Made by a program: the position numbers and the translations under genes | Notes under the pieces: generated by a model | The model's database searches: none | Seen by the model: the letters and a program-made list of their open reading frames with translations, nothing else | Told to the model about the DNA's origin: nothing | Shown: positions 23,501 to 34,480 of the stretch, one piece after another | How the letters are laid out: every line of letters begins with the position of its first letter | Numbering within the stretch: position 1 is the first letter of the stretch | Assembly (NCBI GenBank): GCA_015680685.1 | Contig: MNCI01025042.1 | Location: 374,294 to 438,293 of the forward strand | Source of the DNA: Gnetum montanum | Taxonomy: Eukaryota > Streptophyta > Gnetopsida > Gnetales > Gnetaceae | Direction of reading: 5' to 3' | Length of the DNA: 64,000 bases

Positions 23501-24439
23501 ACCAGAGTGACTACCATTGATGGTTCTATGGGAATGGTTACTTTTCCCATTGCTAGAGTATCCCACAACCACATATTTGGTTGCACCATATGTAAATCTT
23601 GATACATTTGGGGCTACATATACTGTAGCATCTGAGACAACTAGACAGTAGGAAAGGACGTTGCTACCCATCATGCAGTTGAGGTTGAAGCTACTGCTAG
23701 CGGTGGGATTAGCATAGAAGAGGTCACAAAAATAGGGCTTATTTGCAGTTGCAATGTAGGCACAATATGTACATATGGCAATGTAGGCATCATAGACGTT
23801 GGATACAAAAATTAGATAGACTACAAAGGACTAATAAAGGGAAAGAAGGTCAAAGGCCCTACATGTTGTTGTGTTGATAACATTTGATGGCTACCTATCA
23901 CCAAGGAAGGTTTGGGCTATGGAAGCATTGTAGCTATGGAAAAATAGTTGGAGGATTATGACTATGAATACAAAAGTGGACTATGAGGCTGAGGCATAGA
24001 GCAAACCGTCACCTTGGGAATGGGATTCAAAATCTTCTCATCCATCGTGGAGGGGCTCATCATAGTGAGACAATGTGTCTTGCTCTTTTGACCCACTCAG
24101 TTGAATAAGTTGATTCAAAAGCCATTAGAACATTTCAGTAAGTGGTATAATTGCATCAAGAGTGGGAAGGAAATCCCTTCCATTATGGTAGATGATTTCA
24201 AAATTGCGCTTTTCTTTGAATTCTTGGTGGTCTAACGATTGGCCTACCTGGATCTTTGCATAGAAGAAGTTGTATCACTCCTCATCACATGTCATGCATT
24301 CAGGAAATTGATATTGCAGTTGAAGAGACTGTTGTTCTAGTGGCGTTGGGCTAAGCGAGTGCTCAAAATCCACCACATGTTACAAGGGATGAGCTTCCTT
24401 CAAGCTCAAGGTGGCAACTAAGGTGCTAGGTGGCTTCAT
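20576..24439 (-). pseudogene. gag-pro: Tat-2 gag and aspartic protease
   Basis: It starts at ATG 24439 (MKPPSTLVATLSLKEAHPL), about 430 bp after the primer site. Gag has the N-terminal block YNFFYAKIQ (about 24260), the central retrotransposon gag domain (about 23010-22690, with FVTCFKYNLKLEATLDQL and AEAHLLAIFKG), and a glycine/serine/asparagine-rich middle in shifted frames. Protease follows (21172-20576): active site VDDGATTNVIP, flap region, LILGRSWL, then QEIHLPYVGGE and a final VRKHLRD. These are the capsid-like protein and the processing enzyme. The last 198 codons are open; upstream is broken by many TAG codons and frameshifts. A 31 bp duplication lies inside at 22094-22194. Confidence 0.85.
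22094..22194. repeat. 31 bp direct duplication and hairpin inside Tat-2 gag
   Basis: The 31 bp at 22094-22124 recur exactly at 22164-22194. The second copy forms a hairpin with 14 bp perfect arms (22153-22166 and 22174-22187) and a 7 base loop. Confidence 0.85.
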
Positions 24440-24870
24440 TTTTACAATGTTAAGAAGGACATGAAAAGTATAGAAACTTGTGAGAAATGGTGGTATATAC
24501 TAAATTTTAAGCTAAAATGCTTAAGTAGGTAAGGTGCACAGAAAATGATGAAAAAATAGTAGTTTGTGATGTTATTCTTGTTGTGCTATGAGGGACTATC
24601 ACACTTACAGGGTTGTCATGCTATATAGAACACAGAGCTTGATGCAGCACATGGTTTTGGGCTTTCTATCCTGTGGGGTTCCAGGGGAATCGTCAACTAG
24701 GACCAATCTGTACCAACCGAAATGTAGACAACTTCTGCACTAGCCTATGATCCAATGACTACCATGGTAGGTTCACAGGGGTGTTATGTCTATGCTAGCC
24801 TATTGCTAGTGATAGAGGTACAGAAAGCAAGTAGGACTACCCATGGCACATAGAAGAAACATGGAGGTTC
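24440..24870 (-). other. Tat-2 leader
   Basis: Untranslated sequence between primer site and gag start. No ORF or structure recognised. Confidence 0.6.
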
Positions 24871-24890
24871 ATGCCCTCCTTCTAGCCCTA
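24871..24890 (-). other. Primer binding site of Tat-2
   Basis: The minus strand reads GGGCTAGAAGGAGGGCAT, a mutated form of TGGCGCTAGAAGGAGGG seen in Tat elements. It is about 20 bp inside the 5' LTR end. Confidence 0.7.
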
Positions 24891-24910
24891 AAAACTATAG
24901 CATCTAAAAA

Positions 24911-26956
24911 CATCGATGGCTGGAACACTGAGAGGTTGTCAAGTGTACAGCCTAATGCCAAGTCCATAGAAGGGCCATGTTGAAGAGAATGGAAATGGGA
25001 CACCCTATGTAGTCTAGTCAATCAGACAAGGACTTACATGGTGTCTAATAACTATTTACAAATAGTGTTTTTACAGCGTCACACACGGGAATCAGAACAA
25101 GCAGGAGCGTAACATGTATAATAGCGAGAGTGTATCAACATGAGTATCTTAATGCATATTGAAAATAGAAATAAACAATTACATCATCAATTTGAAATAT
25201 ATGCTGTAGGAAAATGAAATGGGAGTTTAGGTGAGAAAATGGACCACCCTAAGATTGGGGAAGTGTGACTTTTGATTAAATGATGTGTACAATCGATAAT
25301 GCAATGTCAAACAGGCACAACGGGGCAACAAGGTAGTATGGTTATAGTCCTTGGGATGTTATGGATGTAGTGCTAACAACAAAAAATATGGAGCTTGCTA
25401 GATTGATAGTTGTTACACTGTGTAGGTAATAGGTGCAGTGCTCAACTAGATGTCACACTCAAGTGCAAGGGTGAAGCAAGTGTTGGGAATGCTCTAATGC
25501 TGAGATTTGCCACTCATCAACTTTTTGTTCACAAATCTTCTGCCAAAGCCAACCCTTACAATGTTGATTACTAGGGTATTTATAGAGACAAGGTTAATAG
25601 AAGATGTGGATTGAATGCCATGTGTCCTAGGTCCCACATAGCACTAATGTGAACAATAAGTTACACTAGCATGCTATGCTCAAATTGTCAAGCTTAATGA
25701 TGCTACGCTCTACAAGATAGGAACGAGGATCAAAAATATACCAAACTATGATCATAATGCCCAACTACATGTGCCAAAGTCTAAAGGACTACCATGTACC
25801 TACAAACAATGCCAAAATGCAACTTGGAGCCTACACTCCAGGACTACATCTTCGCCCCTCCTCTGAGTAGGGTCAAGGATAGGGACAACTTTGGGGGTCA
25901 ATAAGGGGTGCCAAAAACAAATTAGACTACTAATCTTGCCCGTCGAAGAGATGATAGAGTTGAAATGAAGTTTGATGCTAACCTCTGGGAGCTTTCTGGA
26001 GGCATCCAAAGGTGTTTTCCAAGTGTTATGCTATCTACATTGCCTAGCATGATGAAGTGTAGCATGAACACTTAGAAAAATTTTGTGGTTTCAACCTGCT
26101 ATGTTATCTATGCTACACAGCGTAGTAGATCATAGCACTCATTTTTCAGTGAATTTTGTCAAACTTGGAAATTCCACTCTAGGATGTAGCAAGATACGCA
26201 ACTTTAGCAACCATAAAATACATCTTCCATGTTAGAATAGCCTAATACCTCCTTGTTTCATACTTGGAAGATTGTTGACCCTAGCACCTCTACTACGCTA
26301 TGTAGCATAGCAGAGAATAGCATCAAATTTTGGATGAATTTTGACAAAACTTGCAATGTTTTTACATGGGATGCCAATCACACTCCAAGGATGAAGTAGG
26401 AAAAGTAGCCTCGGAAGTTAAAAAAATTGTTAAACACACCTTCCATGTCTGGTCCAACACTTAGACAAATTTGAGTCCCGAATAGCCTGCTACACTATCT
26501 ATGCTATGCAGCATAGCAGAGTGTAATAGGCCCAAAGATAGAAAATTTTCTTAACTATTTTTTCCATCCTGAGCACCTTTGAAAAATGCTAGCCTGGCAC
26601 TTGGGTGGACTAGCAACTGGGACATGTGTCAAGCTAGGCAAGCTAGAGAGCATAGCAAGCTTGATGGTCTAGAAGATAGAAAATTTTCCAAACTATTTAG
26701 TCCATCCTTAGTGCCCTTTTAATTGCTTCTGGCTTGACATTTGTGCAAACTAGCCTTGGAAATAGGTGCTATGTTGATTGTGATAAGGAGCATAGCATGC
26801 AAACTTAGGAAACATTTTGCAAACATTAGGACTTCAAGGTGCTACGCTATCTACACTACACAGTGTAACACCAAACTTAGAAAAATTTTGTCCAAGTTTT
26901 GACACTTCAACAAATTTGCAATTGAGTCACAGGAGCCCGAAATTAGTGGTGTTTCA
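24911..26956 (-). repeat. 5' LTR of Tat-2
   Basis: About 2,046 bp, matching 9850-11903 along its length. On the minus strand it begins TGAAACACC at 26956 and ends just before the primer site. TATA at 25577-25584. It contains repeated gctacgctat/atagcatagc dyads (26030, 26100, 26290, 26500, 26840). No matching 5 bp target duplication is evident beside the two LTRs, perhaps from decay. Confidence 0.9.
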
Positions 26957-28640
26957 AACATCTAAGAGCTTTTTCCAAAGTCTAATTTTACCTCTAACTT
27001 ATGAATTTTTTTTTCCTAAATTTATTGAGAAATTCCAATTGGTCATGATGCAAGGATATGCAAGGTTGTAATAATGCTTTCTTGTGAATTCACTTAGACT
27101 AATTTAGATAAACACCTTAGAGCTTTTTATATAGGCTAATTTCACCTCCAACTAGATGTTTTATCTAAATTTTCTAAGTAACTCTAATAGGTCATAATGT
27201 TTTTGATTTGTTTCATGTAGGGTCTTCTTAAGGCCTATTCTCATTATACTAGAGTTGATTGGCAGTTTGTGCAACATAGGTCATCCCAAGACCAATAATC
27301 CACCACACAAAATGTCTCTTGGGAAGTTCTCATTATTATCATTTTAGCCTAGGGCAAGCAACTTCCTTGCCTACCTCCTTAGGAACTTTAATGTGATGTT
27401 GTGGTCACACTTGTCTACAGATGTAGCTGAGGTTGTTGTGGAGACCCTATTTCCTCAAGCATCTAGACTAATTACCAAGTATATTACCAATAAATCAGTT
27501 CCTAAGACCACATGTGGACCTGTAGATGTAGTAAGTTCATGCTACCTTTTGGAGATCTAGATGATGCCATAGTATAGTTAATATAATATTGACAATACCC
27601 TAATGGTGACACATAGAGCCCACACATTTTTCCAAAACCCACCTAGCCTTTTGTATCATCTATAGGGGTAAACATGATTATTGTAATGCTTTTATGGTTT
27701 TTTCTTGATTACCTTACGTAACTTCATTAATTTAACTTCTTTCAAGTACAAGGTTAATCATAAATCCTAGCAATGGCTCAAGCTACTTTGGATGAATTCA
27801 CCAAGAGTCCTCAAATCAAAGTTTTTGTGTATTAATAGTTAAGAGAGGACCTTGATGAATTCACCAAGAGTCCTTAAATCAAATTTGTATGAGTCTCTTG
27901 ATAGTATTGATGATCATGAGCCCCTCTTATTTCCTACTAGTGTTTAGGATGCCAAACAACAATGCATGGAGGTTAAAGGGGTAGCTAGAGAGAAACTTAA
28001 AAGGCCTATGGAGACACCCCCAGCATCAAATTAGCCTACCTTGAAGAAGATTAAGTTTAATTTTAAGCCATCATAGCAAGTAATTGTACATATTCTTTGT
28101 TTAACTTTGGCTATTTCATGTTTTAAAATGTTTTGGCTACTTTAAGGTTCTATGTCTTAACTAGTTTTCTATGTGTTATGCTTGTACATGAGCATCTGGT
28201 TATAATAGCTCAAGCTACTATAGAGGTAGAAAAAAGGCATGTAAAAGAGAAACTCCTAAAGAAACCTATGGTTGAAGAACTTGTTGATGCAGGTATAGAT
28301 GATCTAGATGCCTTATTTGATGAGGCAATACTAGGTACCTCTTCCTTTATCATACCAAAGGAGGACCTCTTCCTTTGTTCTTTACTCTTTGTACTAACTG
28401 GCTATATGTTATTGTATTTTATGCCTCATGAGACATTGGTGACAATAGTGGAAAGGGTGGGAATGCCCACCACTTCCTCCTCTAGATTTCACTCAATAAC
28501 CTCCTTTAGTTTAGCTTGTTGGCTATTTATTTTTGTCTTTATGTTGATGCCTATGGTTATCTAGAACTATGTTATGGATGGTTATTCTTTGGCATCATTT
28601 CTACACATTGTGGTTATGGCTACATGTTATTGAATTTTTA
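26957..28640 (+). pseudogene. Tat-3 extra gene, 3' part
   Basis: The continuation of 8644-9849 after the Tat-2 insertion. Exons by comparison with Tat-1: 27221 to about 27667 (LRNFNVMLWSHLSTDVAE matches LQNFSMMLWLYLSVNVVG), 27747 to about 28079, and 28193-28360 (IDDLDALFDEAILG matches IDLDDLDTLFNEPLLG). Introns 27668-27746 (79 bp, donor GTAAAC) and 28080-28192 (113 bp) are at the same places as in Tat-1. The coiled-coil exons are absent. Function unknown; TAG stops throughout. Confidence 0.65.
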
Positions 28641-28859
28641 ATTTAAATTTGAATATTAGTTTTATTTTGGATATATGCATTTATAGTAGTAGTAAATGTT
28701 GCAAACCTTGAAAATAGCTATGTTGATGTTTTTGATTATGGCTAATCGATGTGATAGTAGGATAAGCAAAGAGAGATATAATAATAAGAGGAACGTTTGC
28801 CAATTTTAAGCCATCATAGGCACAAGTTATATTATGTCATTATGGCTATGTTGTTATTT

Positions 28860-28990
28860 TAACATCTTAGCAGATGATAATGCCATTTTAAGGTCATAGT
28901 AGACCATAGTGCCAGTTTTAGGTCTTAGCACACCATAATGCTAGTTTTAGGCCTTAGCAAGCCATAGTGCTAGTTTTAGTCCTTAGCAAG
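28860..28990. repeat. Spacer repeats of Tat-3
   Basis: About five units of 28 bp with core ctagttttaggccttagcaa. The Athila-1 insertion cuts this cluster: its LTR begins directly after a unit at 28990. Confidence 0.8.
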
Positions 28991-29808
28991 CGATGAGTGG
29001 CGAGGTACCCCTACACTCAACCATATGAATACGAGTGTGTATGCTCAATCTGGTCAAACTCCACAGATGGACTAGTTGTAACACCTAGATATTTATACAT
29101 TGATTGCAATTCACTTACTTTCCACTTGGACAAGTTGTAGCTTTGTCACGTATAGTTTAGTCTAGAATGAGGCATATGATGTTGTCCTAATTCTATGTTA
29201 CTCATAATAATAGAAAAGATAAATTGATTAAACTAATAATGGAAGAAAAACATAAATTAGCATATGGTGATGGTATCTGTCATTAATCATTCATGCACAT
29301 CTTGGACTTTGTGGAATTACTACTGGGTGTGCCAAGTACTCACACCTAAACACTTGTGATTAAGGCATATACATTTCACTTAATGACAAGAAAAGTAAAT
29401 AATAATAAAGAAAACTGTTAACTAAAGAAGGCATGAAATAATTAAAACAAAAAAAATTAATCTAAGTGAATGCTGCAATGATGAAAGTAGTCTTGATCCT
29501 TATTTCTAGTCATGCATGTGTCCAAGTATGTCACACTCAAACAAAGGTACCGTGCAATTACAAACGTTACACTACAGGAATGCACTAGAAATAACTAGCT
29601 TGAAAGAAAGAAACTAAAAACTAAAAACTATACCAAAAGAGCTAGAAAAGAACTTCCCTAAAAGTTATCAACTATGTGCCTAAGTGAAATATTTATAGGC
29701 TAACATAGGAATCATGATATCATGTATATGATATCATATTGAGGCCACAATATCACGTACCTGATATTGGGTACCCAATATCGTGGCCTGGCAAACTGCA
29801 ATTCATCA
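28991..29808 (-). repeat. 3' LTR of Athila-1
   Basis: 818 bp, paired with 37080-37901. On the minus strand it begins TGATGAATTG and ends CACTCATCG (ATCA in the partner). U3 has clustered GATATC palindromes, including a perfect 20 bp palindrome at 29763-29782, and a TATA box at 29690-29698. Confidence 0.95.
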
Positions 29809-29821
29809 TACCCCCACAACT
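29809..29821 (-). other. Polypurine tract of Athila-1
   Basis: The minus strand reads GTTGTGGGGGTA immediately before the LTR start TGATGAA. Athila-2 has a similar CATGGGGGTA before TGATGAAG. Confidence 0.75.
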
Positions 29822-29976
29822 AAATAAAAATTGGTCCTCAAGTTAATACAATGAGCAACAAGCCCCTTACAAAACATTATGAAGGTATGAGATTATTGAC
29901 TACTATTAACTAACCATGCCATAGTATGGAAAACACAACACTTGGACACAAAACACAAAATACAAAATGTTGGAAT

Positions 29977-32595
29977 TCATGTGATTCCCAGAAGTGGTGG
30001 CTCCTCCATTGGTGCTTTCCCTTTGTTTCGTACTATAGGATTCTAAGATTGATGATGTGTGAGAATCACCTATAGTTTCTCTTCTTCCATCCAAGGATCA
30101 TGCATAGTCCATGCTAATTTCCTAATGTTTGATGAAACTAGCAGCTCACACAAATACGATAGTTATGGAAACATCTACTTCACTTTGACATACCATGAAT
30201 CCAACTATCATTGTTTCTTCTCATAGGCTCTAGCTTAATGGCTATCTATTTCTCAAGCTTATTTCTTGGGCACCTTGTTGTTAACATGGCTAAGTTGGCA
30301 TATCGTAGATTTTCCAACTTCATGTACTCCATTAAGTCTTGAGTCTGCAAGTCCTGACTTTTCAATTCTACTTAGTGGACAAAGGCATAGGTATCCAATA
30401 TGGCTCACCAGTCAATGTGTTGAGCACTAAAAGAGTTAATGTGAGTCTTAGCCAAATAGATCTCCTTTTTAATTATTTCTTTGTACATCCCCACCTAATC
30501 ATGAAAGTGATCTTTCAACTTCTCATGCTTCTTGGCCTCATTCTTTCACGCACTGATCTTTATTGCCATCTTTTAACAGATGGTGTGAACCTCCTCCATA
30601 GAAAGGGTTCTATTTTTCCTAGCCAAGTGATTCATACCTTGGTTGACTCACTAATTATTCTCACATTTGTTGAAAAATTTCTTTGAAAACATTCTTCTAT
30701 TTCTCAATTATCATCAACCGAAGATTTTTAGTAGCAAGCTATTTATTCTCCTTTTGTAGGGCCTTAAGAGCCTTAGCATGTGCATAAATTTGAGTTTTTC
30801 CCTTGGAAGCATCCCAATTAGCCTATTCTTTTTCCTTCGCCATCTTTTTATTCTCTTCCAATAGTTTATTTAGATGCTCATTTTTTAAAACATCCAATTG
30901 GTTAGATGCAATGAATTAGGAAGGATCCCTTCATTTAGCTTGTAGGAAGACAAGGTTTTCTTATAGTCTTTACAGCTCCACTTCTACATGCTTGGCCCTA
31001 ACTTCAACCATGACCTAACTTCAACCATGATCAATTTTCCTTTAGCTAAAATGAGGTCTAATTCTACTGGTGTGACATCTTGAGGGATGTCAAACAAAGA
31101 ATCATGACTTATCCTATTTGTAGCAAGTAATCCAAAACATCCTCATGTTCTGCAGGAGTCATTAAAGAACCAGCCAAAACTTGAGCATCACATGCTCTCG
31201 TGAAATCTACCAGTGGCATAACAAGAACATTAGAGATTCTTTGATGTGGTTTGTGACCACCTCTACTACGCCTACCACATCCTGGTGTTGCATGACAAAA
31301 ATTGTGGCACCTTCACTAGTTTCTAATCTGACTTGGAAGGATGTGGCATTCCCAAAGATTTGCTAAGACCACTGGGACTCTCTTTTTGAAATCAATAAAA
31401 TGTGTCCACTTGTGGGATCAACCAAAATAGTGGGCTACATGACATTCTCAATGACCCTAAATAAATTCTTGGCATCATGAATTCCCCGACTGACCCTCTC
31501 AAAAATGGTTCTAAGGTGACTAATGGATGATCAATAGTCCTATTGCAGCAATGGCAATTATTGGACCTGCTATTTTTTGGGTTGTGTGTTGGGCCCTACT
31601 TCCTGTTGTTGGCTATGCCTTACTATTTGAGGCATAGTGGGCCCAATTTTTCTCTTCTTCTTTCTCTAATTGATCACCAATGTCTTTCCTTGGATCGACA
31701 ATTTTAGTTCAACATACGAAGCATTTTGGACTTTTTTAAGAACATCATTTGTATAGCCCAAAATTCTAGCACATCTACATAGCTTCTTGATGAGATAAGG
31801 GAAATGCAAGGTAAGCTTCCATGTCTTTCTTTCTTCAAATTGCCTTAGTATTTCCATCAAATGTGAATGGGGTAAATTTGCATGAAATTTTTCCATCAAA
31901 ATTGCACTACCCTGCATCACATAAGTAGATAGTTTGTTTAAGACTTTGGTGGGGAAAATATGATAAGTGCCAATCTTGAAGTAAATCCTCTCTTCGAAGG
32001 TTGATTCTCCATAAGCTTTATTTTCTTTGTTGTAAGCCCATTTCAACCATAACTTTCTTACATCTGTGTCCAAGCGAGTGGATAGATGAGCAACCTTTGA
32101 TCCATCATTTGCACTATTTAATACCACTGTAATGGCCCTTGTAGAGAAATCAATGAGAATGCCACCTACATTGGAAATGGTGCCTTCTTTTTTTCCATGC
32201 CATAGTTGTTATGTCTCACCCAAATACTAATCACCACATTCTAAGAGAATGGGCCACAATAAAGATGCCTTAAGTTGAGTCTGTCCTTGTTCAGGGGCAA
32301 ACTCAGTGAAAGGCCCAAAATTGAGCTCCACGATCATGGCTAAGAAGGTGGACTTCTTCTGAATGGCTTGGAGACATTCTAGGGACAATATGAGACATTG
32401 CCCTAGTTCTGGGGCTCTAACTTCTCCATCTTCTTCATGGCCATATTAGACTATCGCAAGGGTTTCCTAATCAATGTTGAATAAGTGTGTTTCCTACTCT
32501 ACATGTCTTACATGAGGTCCCTGGAATTTTCCTCCTCATGGGAATTTAGCTACTCTTTGCAAAGGTCCTACTTGATCTCCTCCTTTTGGGGCCAT
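29977..32595 (-). pseudogene. Athila-1 post-pol ORF (env position)
   Basis: It starts at ATG 32595 (MAPKGGDQVGPLQ) and ends at TGA 29977 (PLLGIT). It is homologous to Athila-2 55271-58109: both begin MAPK, share NFGPF / NFRPF, the block LIKKLCRCARILGYTND (near 31740) matching LIKKLCKRIGIVHYSND, a long charged probably coiled-coil half, and a P-rich end. The open core is 31666-32127 (153 residues). It resembles the family annotated in databases as putative plant transposon protein; that is from memory, not a search. No signal peptide or membrane segment is seen, so an envelope role is not supported. Many stops. Confidence 0.7.
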
Positions 32596-33130
32596 CTATA
32601 ATCAAACAAAGATCAACTATAATTAAGGTTTTGTAGAGAAATTTTTATCAACTCATACCTTACTCATTACCTTAGTTAACAATCCATAATTACATAGTGT
32701 GATTTTAGAGTTAGAAATATTTCTGTGAAGTGGCTCCAAAAGGTGTTATTGTTGACCTTACATCATTGGGTTTCATCAATTTCTTTACATGTGGCACTTA
32801 CAATAATTTGGGTGGCTTGGGTGATTGAGGAAAATTAACTTGGCATTTAAACATAAAATATTTCTTTAGTAAATGTTGAATTTTTTACCCCTATGATATC
32901 CTTTAGATGATAGCAAATTTCAAGAAAATGCACTTCCTATTGTAGTATCCCCCCACCATGACTAAGTGAAACACTCAAGGTCCAAATTGGATTAAACCAA
33001 ATTGAAATCGGAATGTTACGGAGCTAGATATTGTGCTTGGAAGATGGAGAGGTAAAGCTCTAATTCACAAAGGAAAATTTCAATAACTCCCCTAGTGGCA
33101 AATGAAGGAAATGAACATTAAAGTAGATAG
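32596..33130 (-). other. Untranslated stretch upstream of the Athila-1 post-pol ORF
   Basis: No ORF. It would be the 5' leader if the cassette at 33131-33240 is a promoter. Confidence 0.4.
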
Positions 33131-33240
33131 GGTCGTAATTATATATAGGTAGGCAAGAACCGATATCGGGTACCCGATATCACATACCTGATATTGAGAT
33201 GAACGTGATATTGCATCCTTACTGACATGCACTGAATGTA
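33131..33240 (-). promoter_or_regulatory. LTR-U3-like cassette inside Athila-1
   Basis: It carries a perfect 20 bp palindrome (33162-33181) of the same design as the LTR palindrome at 29763-29782 (GATATYGGGTACCC core). It also has 19 bases (33178-33196) matching LTR bases 29751-29769 with one difference, and a TATA-like TATATATAA on the minus strand at 33139-33147. It lies about 545 bp before the ORF start. A promoter for the post-pol ORF is an inference. Confidence 0.55.
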
Positions 33241-34480
33241 GGGATTGAGTGGAAATAATGAATTTTTGATATTTAATGGAGGATTTAAGATTAAATTGGA
33301 AGTCTGGGGTATTCGAAAAATTAATTTTGAGGCATCAAAAGCACATTATTATGGAGTTATATATTAAAATTTGTGAAAAGGGACTAGGACAAAGGGTGTA
33401 TAGTAATTGTTGAGGAACGATTGATTAAAATGATAAGGAAAAGGATAGTTCCCTTAGGTGAGCAGTCAGAGGATGTAAAATAATGTAGTTGTGTGCAATA
33501 GGGACAAGTTACAAAAGTCACACAAGTGGGTCCTCCCCAAAGCAGGCTCTAGCCTATGATGCCCTTGTGGAACCACATCTCTAATGTTCGTAGGCACCAG
33601 AGAAGTTGAAGGCAACATATACCTATTAATGAAACACACATGTTAGAGCCACCGAGTTGAGATAATAACTCTACATTACACCAACCACAAGTTATGAACA
33701 TTCGGACAACAAGATGAGATGGACTGCAAAAGGGATCACAGAAATCAGCACATGAGGTTTCTAATGATGGTCACAATGGAATATTATGTATAATTAGTGG
33801 TTAAATAACCATGTTTCTAGCTTTTCAAGTTTTATATGAAGTCCATACCACATTGCAATGACACTGCATCACTTCATCCCATTGACAAACAACCATAAGT
33901 CTACCAGAGTTGCAAGGAGTAACATCACTTGGCATTTTGTTCAAGAGAGGAGTTATGGAGGAGTGTCATGGTAGCCGTGGGACTCAAAAAAGCTTATTTA
34001 GTGCTATTTTAAGTTTCTCTTACTCCCATTTTTTGTTATATCTACAAGGATATAATTACAACCTCAGCAACATGATAGAACATACAGAAGTAGCCAAAGA
34101 GAATCTATAAATCCCCTTAATGTCACACCCTTATCATTCCACCTTGGTCCTTCACTCATCTCTCTAGACACACTGATTATCAAATTATTTATAGTTGGAT
34201 GATGAAAAAGATTACCATTGTGACCAGAGCACGAACCTCTTATTAATGGAATAGGTGGATGGATGTCATGGTCTCAATGTCCAAATAATCAGTCTCTTAT
34301 GACTAGGAAACATAGAGAAAAACCTCACCTTAATGGGCAACATGATCAACTTATTCACAGGTGAGATTACAATGGAAAATTTAAAAAAACAATTAGAAAA
34401 AGTAAAATAAATAGAGAAATGACAAAAAATTGTTAAAAAAAGATAAAATAACACTTAATAATCTTGGAAATTAGAATGGT
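33241..34480 (-). other. Athila-1 non-coding region where pol should be
   Basis: No protease, RT, RNase H or integrase motif could be found on either strand between the gag tail and the post-pol ORF. The sequence is AT-rich without repeats. Pol appears deleted or never present. Confidence 0.6.

Noticed and set aside
9845-26961. Target-site duplication of Tat-2
   Set aside because: The flanking bases gaaaa and aacat differ; decay or a boundary shift is possible but nothing can be shown.
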